Origin: Clostridia bacterium
GTDB taxonomy: Bacteria; Bacillota; Clostridia; Christensenellales; Borkfalkiaceae
Reading direction: 5' to 3'
Length of the DNA: 55,024 nt
Assembly (NCBI GenBank): GCA_017508485.1
Contig: JAFVYV010000008.1
Coordinates: forward strand, 1 to 55,024
Each line of letters begins with the position of its first letter. Within the stretch, counting starts at the first letter, position 1. The position numbers and the translations under genes were made by a program. The notes beneath the pieces are model-generated. The model did not search any database, had not been told where the DNA came from, and saw only the letters and a list, made by a program, of their open reading frames with translations. Shown piece after piece: positions 44,861 through 53,504 of this stretch.

Positions 44861-44893
44861 AAAAAAGCACTTGAATTTTCAAGTGCTTTTAAT
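44861..44893 (-). terminator. Terminator of the CNNM pair
   Basis: Hairpin AAAAGCACTTGAA / TTCAAGTGCTTTT with adjoining T run on the minus strand. Confidence 0.85.
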
Positions 44894-44901
44894 TTTATTT
44901 T

Positions 44902-46209
44902 TTATTCTTCTTCATCTTGTTTTTTAGGTTCTACTAAAACGGTTAATTTAGTAACCCTTTCTTCATCCATATCTGCAACGATAACGAATAAATTTTCATA
45001 CCTAAAACTATCACCTACGTGTGGGTCGGCTTCAAGCATTTCAATAGCCCAACCACCCATTGTTTGGTATTCACACTCAAAGTCGTTTGGTTTATTAAAC
45101 TCAATTTCTTCAAAGAAGTCGTCAATGTTCATTTCACCAACAACGTCGTAAGTGTTTTCCCCTGTAGGGCAACATTCTTTAACGATAACGTCAGTATCGT
45201 CCCAACTATCACCAACAAGTTCCTCTAAAATATCTTCCATTGAAACTACACCAAGCGTACCACCAAATTCATCAATAACGATTGCTAGGTGCATTTTGGC
45301 TTCTCTTAATTTTTTAAGAGCAACCGGTAATTTCATTGTTTTATGAAGTTTGCAAGGTTTTAATAAAAGTGAACGTATATCAGGCTTTTCAGTATCAAGC
45401 GTTGCTTTATAATAACGGCTAAGTGATACTATACCTATTACGTTGTCAATACTATCTTCATACACGGGAATACGCGAATATTGACTTGCATCAGATAGAA
45501 TTTTTATCATTTCTTCTTCGTCATCAATATCAATTGCAGTCATATCTATACGAGGAGTCATAATTTCTTCAATAGTAGTGTCGCCAAAGTCAAGTGTTGA
45601 TTGAAGTAAATCACTTTGTTCTTCATCAATAACACCTTCTTCTTCAACCGTGTCAATAATAGACACAAGTTCTTCTTCCGAAACGGTTGGCTCATCATCT
45701 TTATGGTCTTTACCCCAAATTTTACGAAGTACGAAAATTAAACCCATAACGATAAAAACTATTGGTGATAAAATAATTGTTAAAACCTTTGTAGGAATTG
45801 CAACAAATTTTACAACTTTATCAGCATTTTGTTTAGCCAAAATTTTTGGTATTATTTCCCCAAAAATTAAAATTATAATAGTTACAAGTATCGTAGTAAT
45901 GGTCGTTGCTAAAGCAATATTATCTTTTGTAAATAAATTCATTACGATAAGCGTACTGCAAGTTGATATTGCAATATTCGCTAAGTTGTTACCAATTAAA
46001 ATTGTTGATAACGCTACGTGGAATTTTTCAATAATACCGTAAGCAATTTTTGCCGTTTTACTGCCACCTTCTGCAGCACGGCGAAGTCTCATTTTGTTGG
46101 CAGAGTTAAATGCAATTTCTGAAGCAGAGAAGTAAGCAGATAAACATATCATTATAAAAATAACAAGGTATGCCCACCACATTTTAGCAAAATGTTCAGC
46201 GAAAGTCAT
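44902..46209 (-). CDS. CNNM/HlyC-CorC family membrane protein with CBS domains (second of pair)
   Basis: 435 residues. An N-terminal DUF21/CNNM transmembrane domain (about 1-175, with YFSASEIAFNSANKMRLRR and IFGEIIPKILAK) precedes a CBS pair (about 205-325, IMTPRIDMTAIDID, SRIPVYEDSIDNVIGIVSL, and IVIDEFGGTLGVVSMEDILEE). A C-terminal CorC/HlyC transporter-associated domain covers about 345-425. The family is associated with magnesium or cobalt efflux; older names are hemolysin C. The ATG overlaps the stop codon of the upstream paralogue (TAATG), indicating coupling. Confidence 0.9.
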   Translation of the reverse strand: MTFAEHFAKMWWAYLVIFIMICLSAYFSASEIAFNSANKMRLRRAAEGGSKTAKIAYGIIEKFHVALSTILIGNNLANIAISTCSTLIVMNLFTKDNIALATTITTILVTIIILIFGEIIPKILAKQNADKVVKFVAIPTKVLTIILSPIVFIVMGLIFVLRKIWGKDHKDDEPTVSEEELVSIIDTVEEEGVIDEEQSDLLQSTLDFGDTTIEEIMTPRIDMTAIDIDDEEEMIKILSDASQYSRIPVYEDSIDNVIGIVSLSRYYKATLDTEKPDIRSLLLKPCKLHKTMKLPVALKKLREAKMHLAIVIDEFGGTLGVVSMEDILEELVGDSWDDTDVIVKECCPTGENTYDVVGEMNIDDFFEEIEFNKPNDFECEYQTMGGWAIEMLEADPHVGDSFRYENLFVIVADMDEERVTKLTVLVEPKKQDEEE

Positions 46210-47540
46210 TATTCCACCTCCTTGCTTACTTCAGCCTCTTTTAAGGCTAAAAGGTCTTCTTCATCAAGAACGTGAACGATAACTTCTAAAACTTTGTCTT
46301 CTTCAACTGTTTCTGCAGTTATTTCTAAATTATCGTAAATAAATGATTCTTCTTCAACCGGTAAATGACCAAGCGTTTCTAAAATAAAAGAAAGTATTGG
46401 TTTTGCGGCTATTTGTCTTGGTGCAGGGCCTATACCCATTCTTTCGTAGGCGTTACCTACTAACATACGGGTATTAACCATATATTTATTACCACCAAGT
46501 GATTGGAAGTTTTGGTCAACTACGTCTTCTTCATCAAAAATTTCACCAACTAATTCTTCCAAAATATCTTCAATCGTTACAAGACCAACAACGTTATTTT
46601 CTTCATCTTGAACGATTGCCATTTGTATCTTCTTTTGGCGCATTTCCGTTAATAAGTCGTCAATCATAACCTTTTCTTGTATAAAATAAGGTACTGTCAT
46701 AACTAAACGAACACACGCTTTTGGATTTTTATGGTATTCTTTTAAGAAAGTACGAACTCTTAAAATACCAACTATTTTACCCCCTTCTTTTACAGGAAGG
46801 CGAGAATAATTTGTTTGTTTGATTTTTTCTAAAACGCTTTCTAATCCACAATTTATATCAATGAAATCAATGTCCTTTTCCATAGTCATAATTTCATCAA
46901 CGGTAGTTTTGTCAAATTCAAGCGCTGACTTTAGCATATCGCCTTGTTCTTCATCAAATACACCTTCTTCTTCGGCTGTTTCAATAATTTCTTCAAGTTC
47001 GTCTTCACTAATTGTAGGTTCAACTTCCTTTCTAGAAAAAAGTTTTGATACACCTTTTGATATTAAGTTAAAGAAGGCTGCAAACGGTGTTAATATTTTC
47101 ATAAAGAAACGAAGTGAACCTTGGAAAAATAATGAAACCGATTCACTACGGTCGTTTGCAAAACTTTTTGGTATCATTTCACTAAACAAGAAAATGATTA
47201 CCGTACTACAAACTGAACATATCATTGAAAAGGCAAAAGAATCTAAAAATTCTGGTGGTTTATTAAACGCCACTTCAAAAATTTCAGTTGCAAGTATTGT
47301 GAAGACAGATGCACCAACTATCTTTGTAACGTTGTTACCGATAAGTAAGGTTGTTAATGCTTTGTCAAATTTGTTAAGAACGTTCATAACGCCCTTTGCT
47401 TTTTTGTTCCCATCATCTGCTAACGTTTTAATTTTAATTTTGTTAACTGCTGAAAAAGAACTTTCAGTTGCGGCAAAATATGCGCCACCTATAATGCAAA
47501 TAAAAAATACGATCCATAAGGGTATACTCTCGGGACCCAT
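46209..47540 (-). CDS. CNNM/HlyC-CorC family membrane protein with CBS domains (first of pair)
   Basis: About 443 residues with the same architecture as its downstream neighbour: a CNNM domain (YFAATESSFSAVNKIKIKTL, FLFSEMIPKSFAN), a CBS pair (SRLPVKEGGKIVGILRVRTF and QDEENNVVGLVTIEDILEEL), and a CorC/HlyC domain. The two are clear paralogues but well diverged. ATG at 47540 with AGGAG about 12 bases upstream is preferred over a TTG at 47552 that directly abuts the Shine-Dalgarno site. A divalent-cation transport role is inferred from the family. Confidence 0.9.
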   Translation of the reverse strand: MGPESIPLWIVFFICIIGGAYFAATESSFSAVNKIKIKTLADDGNKKAKGVMNVLNKFDKALTTLLIGNNVTKIVGASVFTILATEIFEVAFNKPPEFLDSFAFSMICSVCSTVIIFLFSEMIPKSFANDRSESVSLFFQGSLRFFMKILTPFAAFFNLISKGVSKLFSRKEVEPTISEDELEEIIETAEEEGVFDEEQGDMLKSALEFDKTTVDEIMTMEKDIDFIDINCGLESVLEKIKQTNYSRLPVKEGGKIVGILRVRTFLKEYHKNPKACVRLVMTVPYFIQEKVMIDDLLTEMRQKKIQMAIVQDEENNVVGLVTIEDILEELVGEIFDEEDVVDQNFQSLGGNKYMVNTRMLVGNAYERMGIGPAPRQIAAKPILSFILETLGHLPVEEESFIYDNLEITAETVEEDKVLEVIVHVLDEEDLLALKEAEVSKEVE

Positions 47541-47607
47541 AGAAAAAACCAACTCCTTTTTGTTAAAAATTCTTTTTATTATACATTTTTATAATACACT
47601 AGCAAAT

Positions 47608-47636
47608 ATTTTAGCATTTTTTGTAGTTATTGTCAA
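47608..47636 (-). promoter_or_regulatory. Sigma-A promoter of the CNNM pair
   Basis: -35 TTGACA (47631-47636), 17-base spacer, -10 TAAAAT (47608-47613). Confidence 0.75.
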
Positions 47637-47691
47637 GCAAACTAAGGCAACACACTATGTAGTATATTTTAACTATTATTATTTATTCTAA

Positions 47692-47721
47692 ATAAAAAAA
47701 GAGCAAGTTTTTTGCCCTTTT
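47692..47721 (-). terminator. Terminator of the HD phosphohydrolase gene
   Basis: Short hairpin GGGCAA / TTGCTC followed by a run of seven T residues on the minus strand. It lies just past the stop codon. Confidence 0.6.
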
Positions 47722-47724
47722 TGC

Positions 47725-48306
47725 CTATTTTATATTTCCCTTTTTTATATTGCTTTTAAGAATTTCATCCGTTTTTTCAAACAGTTTTTGTGAGCCTAGC
47801 GCCGTTTTTGACTGTCTTTTATAAACTTGCTCGGCTTTTATATCGTGCAGTTTCCAATCAAGCCCGTTATTGCTATCGTTTAACATTAAAGGTTGAAGGT
47901 TGTCCATTGCGTGGGCAAACTTTGACTCTGGTGTTTCATATGCTTCAAACTCATCAAAAAGAGATATAAACTCTTCTTTTTGGTCTTCAGGTAAAATAGA
48001 AAAAATGCGTTCTTTTGCCTTTTCTTCCCTTTCCTTTTGAGTTTTTAAGTTTTCCGTATCGTAAACGTAAGTATCACCTGCATCAATTTCCACTATATCG
48101 TGAACTAAACACATCATTATAACGCGTGAAATATCAACCTTTTCGTTAGAATATTCTTTTAATAAATATGCCATTAAAGCCATATGCCAAGAATGTTCTG
48201 CATCATTTTCATTTCTACCGTTATTAGATAAATGCGTTTGGCGATAAACGTTTTTTATTTTGTCAATCTCTAAAGCAAAAGCAAGTTGCTTTTCTAATCT
48301 ATCCAT
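47725..48306 (-). CDS. HD-domain phosphohydrolase (YfbR/HDDC2-like, probable 5'-nucleotidase)
   Basis: 193 residues forming one HD domain. Metal ligands are visible as H38 in NDAEHSWHMA, H69-D70 in CLVHDIVEIDAGDT and a later Asp in HAMDNLQPLM (about 135). The EHSWHMALMAYLL and AGDTY words are typical of YfbR/HDDC2-like enzymes that hydrolyse (deoxy)nucleoside 5'-monophosphates. It is monocistronic, with its own promoter and terminator. Exact substrate not assignable. Confidence 0.85.
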   Translation of the reverse strand: MDRLEKQLAFALEIDKIKNVYRQTHLSNNGRNENDAEHSWHMALMAYLLKEYSNEKVDISRVIMMCLVHDIVEIDAGDTYVYDTENLKTQKEREEKAKERIFSILPEDQKEEFISLFDEFEAYETPESKFAHAMDNLQPLMLNDSNNGLDWKLHDIKAEQVYKRQSKTALGSQKLFEKTDEILKSNIKKGNIK

Positions 48307-48334
48307 AAAACACCTTTTTAATTTTGATAATTTT

Positions 48335-48363
48335 ATTTTATCACTTTTTTACCTAATTTTCAA
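48335..48363 (-). promoter_or_regulatory. Sigma-A promoter of the HD phosphohydrolase gene
   Basis: -35 TTGAAA (48358-48363), 17-base spacer, -10 TAAAAT (48335-48340). Confidence 0.7.
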
Positions 48364-48388
48364 GCAAAAAAGAAAGCATCTTATTAAC

Positions 48389-48424
48389 AAAAAAACCTAA
48401 ACCAAAACTGGTTTAGGTTTTTTG
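48389..48424 (-). terminator. Terminator of the sipW/tasA-like operon
   Basis: Hairpin AAAACCTAAACC / GGTTTAGGTTTT followed by T residues on the minus strand. It is almost identical to the hairpin at 53766-53801. Confidence 0.85.
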
Positions 48425-48444
48425 CTATTAATATAATTTACTAA

Positions 48445-50724
48445 TTACTTCTTTTCAAAACCGAACTTATCTGCTAATGCAGAGTCAGTTTTTCTAACAA
48501 CGTCGTATACGGCATCTTCAGCATCAGTAATGTTAAACGTACAATTTGTCATAGTTACGTTATCAGCTGACCTGTAAATGAAATAAGCAGTATAAGTAGT
48601 ATCAAGAACCATATCTAATGAAACTTCATTTAACGTAATTAAAGTACCTGCGTTGTTATCAATAAGAGCACCACCGTTTACTTTGAATTTAGCAATATCA
48701 ATTTCAACTTTGTTTAGCACAAGAGCATCACAACCACCTTGAGTAACTAATAATCTAGTACCAAAAACTACGTCATCTGCCGTGCTTAATTTTACGTCTT
48801 CTAACGCAACGTCTGCATAAGCTTTAACTGCAGTTTTTGTACCAACTGCAATTTCACCGTTTTTAATAGTTAATGGAGCATAAGTTAAAAATGCTTCACT
48901 ACTACCGTTGTTTGTTAAAGTATAGCCGTTTAGGTCAATAATAATATCTTTTCTAACTTGTACAGAAGAAGTAATTGCGATATTATCAGTTAAAACAACT
49001 TTTTCAGCAGTTTTAACAGCATCTGTAAGTTCTTTTACAGTTGCAACGAATTGAACGTTGTCGTTCTTTTCAAAACCGAACTTATCTGCTAATGCAGAGT
49101 CAGTTTTTCTAACAACGTCGTATTCATAACCTGTTGCATCAACAATATAGAAATCACAATTTGTCATAGTTACGTTATCAGCTGACCTGTAAATGAAGTA
49201 AGCAGTATAAGTAGTATCAAGAACCATATCTAATGAAACTTCATTTAACGTAATTAAAGTACCTGCGTTATTATCAATAAGAGCACTAGCGTTTACTTTG
49301 AATTTAGCAATATCAATTTCAACGTTGTTTAGTACAAGAGCACCACAACCACCTTGAGTAACTAATAATCTAGTACCAAAAACTACGTCATCTGCCGTGC
49401 TTAATTTTACGTCTTCTAACGTAACGTCTGCATAAGCTTTAACTGCAGTTTTTGTACCAACTGCAATTTCACCATTTTTAACTGTTAGTGAAGCATAAGT
49501 TAAAAATGCTTCAGAAGTACAGTTGTTTGTTAAAGTATAACCGTTTAGGTCAACAACAACGTCGTTTTTAACGTTAATACCCTTTTCAAGTATAATATCG
49601 TTTGCTAAAATTACGTTATGTACGTTCTTATATTTGTTCATTTGGTTGAAAGCAACGTCATAAAGTTCATTACCAGTAGTTACAACTTTTACGTTTGCAA
49701 CTGCAGTAAAGTTACTGAAGTTGTCAGTTGCAAGTACGATATCCCCTGTTTTTGCATCATAATAATATTCATCAGCACTATCTACTTCGTTAACACTTGC
49801 TACAGGAGTCATTAAAACACCTTCGTGGAATAATGTAACTGATACTGGTTTATCAGGGAAGTAGCCTTTTAAAGTAACAAGAATAACACCTGTGTTGTCA
49901 TCTGCTACTTCTGGAATATCAATGTTAAGTGCTACGGCATCTTCACCAAATTGGAAATTGCCTACGTTAGCATCTGCTTCAGTTACGTTTAATGATAAAG
50001 TAGTTTCACCGTCAACTAACTTAGTACCTGTAGGAACTTCTGCCTTAGTACCATCTACTGAACCTACCGTTTTATCTTCAACAGTCATATTAGTAGCATC
50101 TACAACTACTTCTTCTTTAGCGAATACTTCGTCAACTGTATCAGCGTTACCTTGAACGGCTTGAACTAAAATAGTAAAGCCACAAGTTTTTTCCATATAT
50201 TCTACACCAGAAACGCCTTCAGGGAAAATTACTGAAACAGCAACTGTTTCACCATCAGTACCTGGGTTAAGTTTAGCCCAAGGAGTTGCAGTTTTGCCTT
50301 TATATTCAGTATTATCTACAGTTACTTCAAGCGCATCAAATAAAGTTGCGTCTGAATTAGCCGTATTTTGAATAAGAGTTCTATATTTTACCATTACGCT
50401 ACTGTTGTTTTGTACGTTTACGTTGAACTTAATTCCATCGCCTGGAACAATGTTTGTAAGCGTAACGTCGCCATTAGCGATTGCTACCGTACCACCAACA
50501 CTAAAAGTTGCGTTATCGTTAAAAGCAGTCCAGTTAGTATCTAATGACTTATATTCTGTGTCGCTTATATCAGCAACAACTTCTACTTTACCAGAAGTAA
50601 CGGCAATGTTAACCTTACTTTCAGAAGTAAATAATGCATAAGTTGCACCAGCAACAAGACTTACGCAAAGCATAATTGTCAAAATTGCAGATACAATTAT
50701 ATTTCTTTTTAACGTCTTTTTCAT
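48445..50724 (-). CDS. SipW-dependent exported protein with two near-identical beta-repeat units
   Basis: 759 residues. The N-terminus is a SipW-class signal (KRNIIVSAILTIMLCVSLVA then GATYALFTSESKVNIAVTSG), followed by a TasA-like beta domain (about 30-200). A spacer domain comes next (about 210-370), then two repeats of about 165-190 residues with a 205-residue period (about 378-555 and 583-759). Each repeat reads VDLNGYTLTNN, LTYASLTVKNGEIAVGTKTA, LLVTQGGC, VEIDIAKFKVN, TNC and ends VRKTDSALADKFGFEK, like a right-handed parallel beta-helix (pectate-lyase-like) solenoid. Last gene of the tapA-like/sipW/tasA-like operon, 23 bases after the tasA-like gene. Likely a matrix or surface adhesin; function unknown. 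Confidence 0.75.
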   Translation of the reverse strand: MKKTLKRNIIVSAILTIMLCVSLVAGATYALFTSESKVNIAVTSGKVEVVADISDTEYKSLDTNWTAFNDNATFSVGGTVAIANGDVTLTNIVPGDGIKFNVNVQNNSSVMVKYRTLIQNTANSDATLFDALEVTVDNTEYKGKTATPWAKLNPGTDGETVAVSVIFPEGVSGVEYMEKTCGFTILVQAVQGNADTVDEVFAKEEVVVDATNMTVEDKTVGSVDGTKAEVPTGTKLVDGETTLSLNVTEADANVGNFQFGEDAVALNIDIPEVADDNTGVILVTLKGYFPDKPVSVTLFHEGVLMTPVASVNEVDSADEYYYDAKTGDIVLATDNFSNFTAVANVKVVTTGNELYDVAFNQMNKYKNVHNVILANDIILEKGINVKNDVVVDLNGYTLTNNCTSEAFLTYASLTVKNGEIAVGTKTAVKAYADVTLEDVKLSTADDVVFGTRLLVTQGGCGALVLNNVEIDIAKFKVNASALIDNNAGTLITLNEVSLDMVLDTTYTAYFIYRSADNVTMTNCDFYIVDATGYEYDVVRKTDSALADKFGFEKNDNVQFVATVKELTDAVKTAEKVVLTDNIAITSSVQVRKDIIIDLNGYTLTNNGSSEAFLTYAPLTIKNGEIAVGTKTAVKAYADVALEDVKLSTADDVVFGTRLLVTQGGCDALVLNKVEIDIAKFKVNGGALIDNNAGTLITLNEVSLDMVLDTTYTAYFIYRSADNVTMTNCTFNITDAEDAVYDVVRKTDSALADKFGFEKK
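48451..48946 (-). repeat. Direct repeat, copy B (3' in gene)
   Basis: Near-identical to 49066-49561 at a constant 615-base offset. It encodes the C-terminal beta-repeat unit. Differences are scattered substitutions, mainly toward the upstream end. Confidence 0.9.
49066..49561 (-). repeat. Direct repeat, copy A (5' in gene)
   Basis: Partner of 48451-48946, in the same frame with a 205-codon period. It encodes the first beta-repeat unit. High nucleotide identity points to recent duplication or ongoing gene conversion. Confidence 0.9.
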
Positions 50725-50747
50725 AATTTCATCTCCTAATCAATATT

Positions 50748-51374
50748 TTACACGTTTGTTTTTTGTGTTGCGTTTACTAATAAATCAAACTTAACTTCTT
50801 TATTTTGTGCATCGTTGTTTGCATCAGCGTGTATAAATTCAACTTTAATAGTAAATTCTTTTGCTAGGTCGTTCTTTGCCATAGTTTGCGCTAAAATAAT
50901 TGCTTTGCCATCTACGGCAAAAGTATCAAGCGTACCCATATCTATATCATCAAGGTATATCTTAATTTGTTTAGCAAGGTCTACGTCGCCACTAGTAAGT
51001 TTAATAATAACGTCGTAGTTAAATGCAACGTCACCGTTGTTCGTTAACTTAAATTTTGCTTGATAACTTGAGCCTGGTACTATCTTTTCATTGTTAGCAA
51101 TACCAAAAGCATTTGTTTGTGCTGTATTTGTGTTAGTAAAGTCAACTACAGTCGTATCAGGATTAGTAGTAACTAAATAACCAGTTTCCGTATCAAGATA
51201 GGTCTTTATAAGACTGATTCTTTCAAACTTTACTTTTAAAGTTCCCGCCGTCAAATGGTTTTCAACTTTAGCACTATCGCTCCATAACGCAAACGTACCA
51301 CCAACAATTGTCGCTACACATAATAGCATCATTGTGCACGACATAAGTAGGGTTCCAATTTTGCTTTTACCCAT
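50748..51374 (-). CDS. tasA: TasA/camelysin (CalY)-like fibre protein
   Basis: 208 residues with the SipW-cognate signal peptide: basic start GKSKIG, hydrophobic core LLMSCTMMLLCVATIV, then GGTFALWSDSAKVENHLTAG. The mature part is a beta-sandwich with the family pattern KIVPGSSYQAKFKLTNNGDVAFNY. TasA-type proteins form extracellular matrix fibres; camelysins were first described as surface metalloproteases. Its place two genes after sipW in one operon supports the assignment. There is no cysteine in the mature part. Confidence 0.82.
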   Translation of the reverse strand: MGKSKIGTLLMSCTMMLLCVATIVGGTFALWSDSAKVENHLTAGTLKVKFERISLIKTYLDTETGYLVTTNPDTTVVDFTNTNTAQTNAFGIANNEKIVPGSSYQAKFKLTNNGDVAFNYDVIIKLTSGDVDLAKQIKIYLDDIDMGTLDTFAVDGKAIILAQTMAKNDLAKEFTIKVEFIHADANNDAQNKEVKFDLLVNATQKTNV

Positions 51375-51426
51375 TTTTTTATCTCCTTAAATTTTTCTAG
51401 TTAAATTAAAACGCTAAAATACAAAA

Positions 51427-52083
51427 TTATTGTGCGTTTTCGCGTTTTTGCTTACGACGAATTTTTGCTTGTTCTTTTCTATAAGCTCTTTCTTCTTCAA
51501 TTGCTTTTACTGCGATATCAATACTATCTTTAACTGCTGTAAACGCAACTTCATCAACAACTTTAATTGTTGCAGGAGCATGTTTCATTGCAACCTTGTT
51601 ATCTGCTACGTAAGTTTTGAAAGTTAGGTTAGGAATAACAAGTTCACAAACGATAACGCCACGTTTAATTTTTAATCTAACAAGGCGGTTTTTACCAACT
51701 TTGTATTCTTCATAACTTTCGTTCTTAAATCTCTTGCTACCTTCTACTGCCATAGCGTATTTTACTATTTCATCATAGTAGCCCTTGTGTTCTTGAGAAA
51801 GTTCTAAGTACTTTTCTTCAAGTGTTTGCGTTGCCGTAGAGAAAACAACTGCTGAATCATCGTTAACTTCAGTTGTAGCAACTTCTTCAACTGCGATAGG
51901 TTCGCAAACAGTTTCTTTAACAACTGGCTTTTCTTCTACCACAATACGTTCTACTATTTGGTTGTCGTTTTTCTTTTGGCGACGTTCTCTTTCAGAAATT
52001 AAAAGGTCACGCGCAATAACGAACATGCAAAAGATACCCATTAAAATAGCCATAATTATAAATACGTATACTAATTCTGCCAT
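51427..52083 (-). CDS. Single-pass membrane protein of unknown function in the sipW operon
   Basis: 218 residues. One transmembrane helix at about 5-25 (VYVFIIMAILMGIFCMFVIA) precedes a charged linker (30-90, RERRQKKND and many E/V). A compact domain follows (about 95-190) with GYYDEIVKYAM, KNESYEEYKVGKNRLVRLKI and VCELVIPNLTFKTYV, and a basic tail KIRRKQKRENAQ ends the protein. The middle domain resembles a domain I have seen in other clostridial proteins (YYSEIKN...SF..GR.KLA...I.GKTL), but it has no known function. Located between sipW and the tasA-like gene with a GGAGG start, it may be an accessory of matrix export. Confidence 0.65.
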   Translation of the reverse strand: MAELVYVFIIMAILMGIFCMFVIARDLLISERERRQKKNDNQIVERIVVEEKPVVKETVCEPIAVEEVATTEVNDDSAVVFSTATQTLEEKYLELSQEHKGYYDEIVKYAMAVEGSKRFKNESYEEYKVGKNRLVRLKIKRGVIVCELVIPNLTFKTYVADNKVAMKHAPATIKVVDEVAFTAVKDSIDIAVKAIEEERAYRKEQAKIRRKQKRENAQ

Positions 52084-52123
52084 TTTACATCCCTCCTATA
52101 TAAATTTTTTTATTTTTTGTTTA

Positions 52124-52924
52124 TTATAAATCGCCTTCAGTATCAGTTTTTACACCATTTTCTGAATTCGTTTTATCCTTGTTTTGCAGTTCTGCAAGTT
52201 GACGTTTTAATTCTTCTATCTCGTCTGCTTGTTTTTTACTTTCTTCTTTTAACTTTGATTGCTTTTCTTTACCAAACAACCTAAAAATTTTAATTAGTTC
52301 AAATGCGATAATTATAAGACAAGGTATAATTATCAAACATACTATACCAACGTTTGACTTAAAGGCATAAACAAGTAGTCCTAAAACGTAACTTTGACCC
52401 GTTACCTTACCTATAACGTAGTTTAGACTATCTTCTTCAGAAGTGTCTATTATTTGTTCTGCTAGGTTAGTTGTAGACCCTTTATTGTCCCCTTTAAGAG
52501 TTATTGTATAGCCACCGTTTTTATTTTCTTCAATATCAATAATACGGTGAGTTATAGTTTCTTGCTTATCGTAAAAATACTTAAAGGTTAAAACGTCCCC
52601 TTCTTTTAGGTTTTTATACCACTCTGCCTTTTCCGTTTCCCCTTCAGGCACTACTTCAATGAAGATGCAAGATTTAACTGGTATGCTTTTTATTTCAAAA
52701 CCACTAACGTCAGTTTCATCACACTTTCCCATTGAATCACTTTGTACAAAGCGAATTTGACGACCAAATAAGGTTGCCGTGCCATCTGCATCTTTTTTTG
52801 AAACAATAGTGATTATTAGTACAAATATAGCAATTGCAATTATAAGATATAAAAGCACGTTAGAAACTATCTTAAATACTTTATTTAAGGTTGACTTTTT
52901 GTCATTAATATTTTCTACACTCAT
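52124..52924 (-). CDS. sipW: SipW-type (ER-type) signal peptidase I
   Basis: 266 residues. An N-terminal transmembrane helix (about 20-42) precedes the catalytic serine in VQSDSM (S64). The second catalytic residue is a histidine in ETITHRIID (H126) rather than the bacterial lysine, and KGDNKG lies near 150. A second membrane helix (about 190-212, VGIVCLIIIPCLIIIAF) is followed by a coiled-coil, charged C-terminal tail that is longer than in Bacillus SipW. The Ser/His dyad marks the SipW family that processes TasA- and TapA-type precursors. The ATG overlaps the stop of the upstream gene by four bases. Confidence 0.9.
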   Translation of the reverse strand: MSVENINDKKSTLNKVFKIVSNVLLYLIIAIAIFVLIITIVSKKDADGTATLFGRQIRFVQSDSMGKCDETDVSGFEIKSIPVKSCIFIEVVPEGETEKAEWYKNLKEGDVLTFKYFYDKQETITHRIIDIEENKNGGYTITLKGDNKGSTTNLAEQIIDTSEEDSLNYVIGKVTGQSYVLGLLVYAFKSNVGIVCLIIIPCLIIIAFELIKIFRLFGKEKQSKLKEESKKQADEIEELKRQLAELQNKDKTNSENGVKTDTEGDL

Positions 52925-53406
52925 TGCTCAACGTTTTTAGCGTTAAGTTCAACGTAGAAAACAACGCTTGCTCCCTGTGCTTCATCACCTGTATCAATAG
53001 GCATTGCATATGAAAGTTTTATTTCCGTTACCCCTTGACCTAAAGAAAGTGGTTCACCATCTAATAATTCTTCTAACGTTTTTTGGATAGTGCCGTTATC
53101 AGTTACAATAGCAACTACTACGTATTTTTTAAGTTCCCCACCATTGTCGTTATGAAAATTAAGTGAAACAAAATATTCTTCAGCCGTTTCTCCTTTAAGC
53201 GAAATAACGTAATCAACCGTTTTGCCTGGATAAAGACCCTTTATTTCTGATTTTAAATTTTTGTTCGTTTCGCCACTAATTTTTATGACGGTGTTTTCCT
53301 TTAAGTTGTTGCTACTTTGCATCGTTACCCAAAGCACGATGCCCGTTAACGTTAAAATTACGGAAAGGACAATTATAAAGTATTTTAATATTACGTTTTT
53401 ATTCAT
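52921..53406 (-). CDS. Membrane-anchored TapA/TasA-like protein, first gene of the sipW operon
   Basis: 161 residues from the AAGGAGGGG-preceded ATG at 53406. One hydrophobic helix (about 5-28, YFIIVLSVILTLTGIVLWV), without the SipW signal pattern, is followed by a beta-rich extracellular domain with IKGLYPGKTVDYVISLKG and EYFVSLNFHND. The PG(K/S)...Y pattern recalls TasA-type sandwiches. Its position before sipW matches tapA in the Bacillus tapA-sipW-tasA operon, but there is no close sequence likeness I can claim. A role as fibre anchor is inferred. Confidence 0.65.
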   Translation of the reverse strand: MNKNVILKYFIIVLSVILTLTGIVLWVTMQSSNNLKENTVIKISGETNKNLKSEIKGLYPGKTVDYVISLKGETAEEYFVSLNFHNDNGGELKKYVVVAIVTDNGTIQKTLEELLDGEPLSLGQGVTEIKLSYAMPIDTGDEAQGASVVFYVELNAKNVEQ

Positions 53407-53504
53407 TTTCCCCTCCTTAAAAAGTCTTAAAAAAATTAAATATCGCAATACGTATTACGTTTTTGCGTATCACAAAAGACAAAGGTGTGCTCCTTTGCAA
53501 TTTC

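Noticed and set aside
46819..47691. A 290-codon plus-strand frame
   Set aside because: It is antisense to the CNNM gene, low-complexity in translation, without a ribosome site or recognisable domain. Shadow frame.
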